Positions 41,253 to 43,742 of a stretch of 43,742 nt of DNA are shown here, in pieces. Within the stretch, counting starts at the first letter, position 1. Each line of letters starts with the position of its first letter. This stretch comes from Beijerinckiaceae bacterium (GTDB taxonomy: Bacteria > Bacteroidota > Bacteroidia > Chitinophagales > Chitinophagaceae). The notes under the pieces are model-generated. The model was not told where the DNA came from. It searched no databases and saw only the letters and a list, made by a program, of their open reading frames with translations. The position numbers and the translations under genes were made by a program. The stretch covers positions 1 to 43,742 of the forward strand of contig CAJCIQ010000007.1 of NCBI GenBank assembly GCA_903970475.1. Reading direction: 5' to 3'.

Positions 41253-42815
41253 TTACTTTGTTTCCAAAATATTTGCGGCCTCCGTATCCTTATATTGAGC
41301 TATCAGCTCATCCAATTGTTTGCGCAGATCTTTGGTAATGGAAGAGTAGTCCGACTGCCCATAGACGTTGTGCATCTCATCCGGATCTTTTTTCAGATCA
41401 TAGAGTTCCCAGTAATCTTTAGGGCCATAGAACCTAATCAGCTTATAACGCTCGGTGCGTACCCCGAAATGAGGGGAGACGTGGTGGGGCTGGGGAAACT
41501 CATAGTAGTGATAATACATGGCCTTCCTCCAGCCTTTGGCGCTTCCGCTTTTTTGGGCGTTTCCGTTTTTTTCTACCAAAGGCAAAAAGTTCTTGCCCTG
41601 CATGTCTTCGGGAGGGGTAATGCCGGCGGCGGAAAGAAGGGTGGGGGCGAAGTCAATATTAACCACCATGGGATCGACTTTGGCGCCGGGTTGAACAACT
41701 CCGGGATAGCGCATCATAAAGGGGGTACGCAACGAAGGTTCGTACATCCAGCGTTTATCAAACCAACCGTGCTCACCCATGTAGAAGCCTTGATCTGAAC
41801 AATAGACGACGATGGTGTTTTTGGATAACCCTGTGCTGTCAAGGTATGCCAGGATCTTGCCAATATTGCGGTCTAAGGATATGGTGGTGGAAAGATAGTC
41901 CTTCAGATAGCGTTGGTATTTCCATTTTACGAGCGCATCCCCGGTCAGGGCTTGGCTATCCAGGTCCTTACTTACTTTATCGTAATAAGCGGCAAAGGCT
42001 TTCTGTTGGTCAGGTGTGAAACGGGTATATTCGGCGTAACCGTGGTAATCCAGGTGTACTTTGAGGTCTTCCCTTAATATCATGGTTTTGGCCACGGTCA
42101 TGTCCTGGGCCGCCGCCGCGGGCCGACCTTGATAATCGTCGTAAAAGGTGGAAGGTATGGGGAAATGGATGCTATCCAGGGCACCCAGGTCTTGTAGGTC
42201 TGGTAGCCATTCCCTGTGTGGGGCTTTTTCTCCTACGATTAAACAGAATGGTTTTGTCGTGTCCCTATGGTTGAGAAAATCTTCCGTTAGATCGGTGATG
42301 ATGTTAGTGACGTAACCAGTGATCCTGGTGGTGTCGGCACCGGTGCTGATGAAATCAGGGTTGTAATAATGCCCCTGGTCTACCAGTATTTTATAGGAGT
42401 CAAATCCATCGGGTAAGGTATGCAAATGCCATTTGCCTATCCAGGAGGTCTGGTACCCGTGGTCTTTGAGTATGCGGGTGAATAATTCCTGCTGAACGTT
42501 GAAGTTCTGGCCGTAGTTAATTTCCAGTCCATTGACATGACTGTATTTGCCGGTGAGCAGCGTTGCCCTGGCAGGGGCGCAAAGGGAGTTCGTTACAAAG
42601 ACGTTATTGAATAGGGCGCCTTCGTGTGCAATCCTATCTATATTGGGGGTCTGCATGAGCTTGCTGCCGTAGGCACTGATGGCCTGGTAAGCGTGGTCAT
42701 CGGAGATGATGAACAGGATGTTGGGACGACGATCAGTTCGTTGCTGGGCATAAGTTGCATGAGTTAAACCAGACAGTAGCATGGCTGCCAAAAGCGAAAT
42801 CTGGGTTAGACGCAT
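41253..42815 (-). CDS. Exported sulfatase
   Basis: The product is 520 residues with a signal peptide cut before Gln24 (ATYA-QQ). It is a type I sulfatase. The formylglycine site is Cys79 in LCAPARATLLTGK (CxPxR). Metal ligands Asp39 and Asp40 are in FIISDDH, with SDQGFYMGEHGWFDKRW near 340 holding further calcium ligands. The C-terminal LYDLKKDPDEMHNV matches the usual closing domain. Sulfate-ester hydrolysis on glycans such as heparin-type or N-acetylglucosamine-6-sulfate is likely; the exact sugar is not decided. It needs an anaerobic or FGE-type maturase, which is not in this window. It is convergent with the amidohydrolase gene. Confidence 0.95.
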   Translation of the reverse strand: MRLTQISLLAAMLLSGLTHATYAQQRTDRRPNILFIISDDHAYQAISAYGSKLMQTPNIDRIAHEGALFNNVFVTNSLCAPARATLLTGKYSHVNGLEINYGQNFNVQQELFTRILKDHGYQTSWIGKWHLHTLPDGFDSYKILVDQGHYYNPDFISTGADTTRITGYVTNIITDLTEDFLNHRDTTKPFCLIVGEKAPHREWLPDLQDLGALDSIHFPIPSTFYDDYQGRPAAAAQDMTVAKTMILREDLKVHLDYHGYAEYTRFTPDQQKAFAAYYDKVSKDLDSQALTGDALVKWKYQRYLKDYLSTTISLDRNIGKILAYLDSTGLSKNTIVVYCSDQGFYMGEHGWFDKRWMYEPSLRTPFMMRYPGVVQPGAKVDPMVVNIDFAPTLLSAAGITPPEDMQGKNFLPLVEKNGNAQKSGSAKGWRKAMYYHYYEFPQPHHVSPHFGVRTERYKLIRFYGPKDYWELYDLKKDPDEMHNVYGQSDYSSITKDLRKQLDELIAQYKDTEAANILETK

Positions 42816-42842
42816 AGGTCATATTTTCATTTGAGTATTGCA

Positions 42843-42850
42843 CAAAGTTA
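42843..42850 (-). promoter_or_regulatory. -7 box for the sulfatase gene
   Basis: The minus strand reads TAACTTTG, matching TAnnTTTG, 27 nt before the ATG at 42815. The palindrome at 42859-42900 begins nine nt upstream of it, where a regulator would affect transcription. Confidence 0.5.
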
Positions 42851-42858
42851 TGTTTTAA

Positions 42859-42900
42859 TTACTCATTATATTGAGTAATTTTGCTCAGTATAATGAGTAA
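42859..42900. promoter_or_regulatory. Nested palindrome with a -7 box in its loop (candidate operator)
   Basis: TTACTCATTATA (42859-42870) and TATAATGAGTAA (42889-42900) are a perfect 12-bp inverted pair. Inside, TGAG (42872-42875) pairs with CTCA (42884-42887). A second perfect pair, TTACTCA (42859-42865) and TGAGTAA (42872-42878), has six bases between. A plus-strand -7 box TAATTTTG (42876-42883) lies inside. This may be an operator for the downstream ATPase gene, the sulfatase gene, or both. Confidence 0.6.
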
Positions 42901-42911
42901 AATTAGAAATC

Positions 42912-43742
42912 ATGTTTGAACGTCCTTATTTACAGCAACTTATAAATCGAACATTGGAGCCAAGGCACTTTATTCAAGTGTTAATTGGGCCAAGGCAGGT
43001 TGGTAAGACAACGATGGTTACCCAATTAGTTGAAAAAGTTGGAATGGAATATCTTTTTGTGTCTGCCGATGCAGTGTTAGCTTCTAATATAAGTTGGTTA
43101 GAACAGCAATGGGAAGTAGCCCGCTTAAAAATGGATCAAAAGAATGCCACTCAATTTTTGCTGGTCATTGATGAGGTCCAAAAGATTGACAATTGGAGTG
43201 AAATAGTAAAATTGTTATGGGATACAGACACGCGCCAAAAAAGAAATCTTAAGGTGATCTTACTGGGATCTTCCAGACTCCTTCTTCAGAAAGGCCTTAC
43301 AGAGTCCCTGGCAGGTCGTTTCGAAAGCGGCTATCTAGGTCATTGGTCATTTGATGAAATGCACCAAGCTTTTGGATGGGACGAGCATCAATATGTATGG
43401 TTTGGAGGGTATCCTGGTGCTGCTATATTGGTGGAAGATGAACAGCGTTGGAAGAACTATGTGCTCCAGTCTCTAATTGAAACGAGTATTTCTAGGGATA
43501 TTCTAATGTTGACCAGGGTGGATAAGCCAGCATTAATGAAGCGCCTCTTTGAATTAGGTTGTTTATACTCAGGGCAGATACTTTCCTATTCAAAAATGCT
43601 AGGGCAATTACTTGATGCTGGGAACACCACCACATTGTCGCATTACTTAAAGCTGTTGGATACGGCAGGATTACTGGCAGGGCTGGAGAAATTTTCTACC
43701 AATGAAATTAGCAAAAGGGCATCAAGCCCAAAATTTCAGGTA
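42912..43742 (+). CDS. AAA ATPase with DUF4143-type C-terminus (3' partial)
   Basis: The frame starts at the ATG at 42912 and is open to the end of the window (277 codons, no stop). Walker A is IGPRQVGKTT and Walker B is FLLVIDEVQKI, followed by VILLGSSRLLLQKGLTESLAGRF. The later region (FGGYPGAAILV, then SISRDILMLTRVDKPALMKRLFEL) matches DUF4143. These ATPases are widespread, often horizontally spread, and mostly of unknown target; some are proposed to regulate or sense other proteins. The coding DNA is visibly richer in A and T than its neighbours, which hints at transfer. The 3' end is cut by the window. Confidence 0.9.
   Translation, partial: MFERPYLQQLINRTLEPRHFIQVLIGPRQVGKTTMVTQLVEKVGMEYLFVSADAVLASNISWLEQQWEVARLKMDQKNATQFLLVIDEVQKIDNWSEIVKLLWDTDTRQKRNLKVILLGSSRLLLQKGLTESLAGRFESGYLGHWSFDEMHQAFGWDEHQYVWFGGYPGAAILVEDEQRWKNYVLQSLIETSISRDILMLTRVDKPALMKRLFELGCLYSGQILSYSKMLGQLLDAGNTTTLSHYLKLLDTAGLLAGLEKFSTNEISKRASSPKFQV

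Noticed and set aside
1..43742. tRNA, rRNA, CRISPR array, insertion sequence or riboswitch
   Set aside because: Reading the intergenic stretches on both strands showed none. The repeats found are coding or short tandem repeats without CRISPR-type spacing, and there is no transposase.

Overview
The window comes from a Gram-negative Bacteroidota chromosome, most likely family Chitinophagaceae (the family is inference). Three things support this. Type IX secretion (T9SS) sorting domains end two exported proteins. Consensus Bacteroidota -7 promoter boxes (TAnnTTTG) sit upstream of many genes. Nearly every Sec signal peptide is followed by glutamine at the predicted mature N-terminus. No rRNA, tRNA, CRISPR array, insertion sequence or prophage module is visible. 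The 5' end cuts into a TPR gene and the 3' end cuts an ATPase gene.

Layout. 1-6.2 kb (+): tight cluster of a giant TPR protein, an outer-membrane beta-barrel, a one-TM HU/CCDC81-like protein and a zinc-ribbon SAM methyltransferase. 6.2-7.0 kb (-): lipoprotein glutaminyl-peptide cyclotransferase. 7.0-9.7 kb (+): translationally coupled pair, an exported retropepsin-like aspartyl protease and an exported protein with four tandem glycogen-binding (CBM48/AMPK-type) domains. 9.8-14.6 kb (-): three-gene unit of a PKD-repeat T9SS cargo, an ECF sigma factor and a protein predicted to span both membranes (cytosolic anti-sigma-like tail, one TM, 340-residue Ser/Ala/Gly/Thr linker, outer-membrane barrel). 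14.7-17.0 kb: GlsB-type membrane protein, FAD oxidoreductase, DUF4197 protein. 17.1-20.1 kb (-): LiaF-like protein, DUF4288 protein, LytS-type kinase and LytTR regulator under a well-formed promoter. 20.3-21.4 kb (-): FAD/NAD reductase and a small membrane protein. 21.6-26.2 kb (-): a 1333-residue collagen-like/YadA-head/S74-chaperone fibre protein plus a small T9SS cargo. 26.4-32.7 kb: housekeeping genes lpdA, an SpoU methyltransferase, a UbiA prenyltransferase, ruvX, def, an exported unknown and an RluA-family pseudouridine synthase. 32.7-37.3 kb: lipB, an exported unknown, a D-cysteine desulfhydrase-like enzyme, a sugar nucleotidyltransferase and an SDF symporter. 37.4-42.8 kb: GH31 glucosidase, secreted amidohydrolase and sulfatase. 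42.9 kb to end: AAA/DUF4143 ATPase behind a nested palindrome.

How they may work together. Much of the window is envelope biology: surface adhesins or fibres, T9SS cargo, a trans-envelope sigma/anti-sigma candidate, and a separate envelope-stress two-component operon. The glutaminyl cyclase has at least eleven plausible substrates in this window, since their signal peptides end in Ala before Gln. The best candidates for an under-described system are the T9SS-PKD/sigma/dual-membrane operon, the protease/tetra-CBM48 pair, and the collagen/YadA/S74 fibre with its small T9SS partner. A further pattern is -7 boxes only 4-6 nt from start codons, which predicts leaderless mRNAs.
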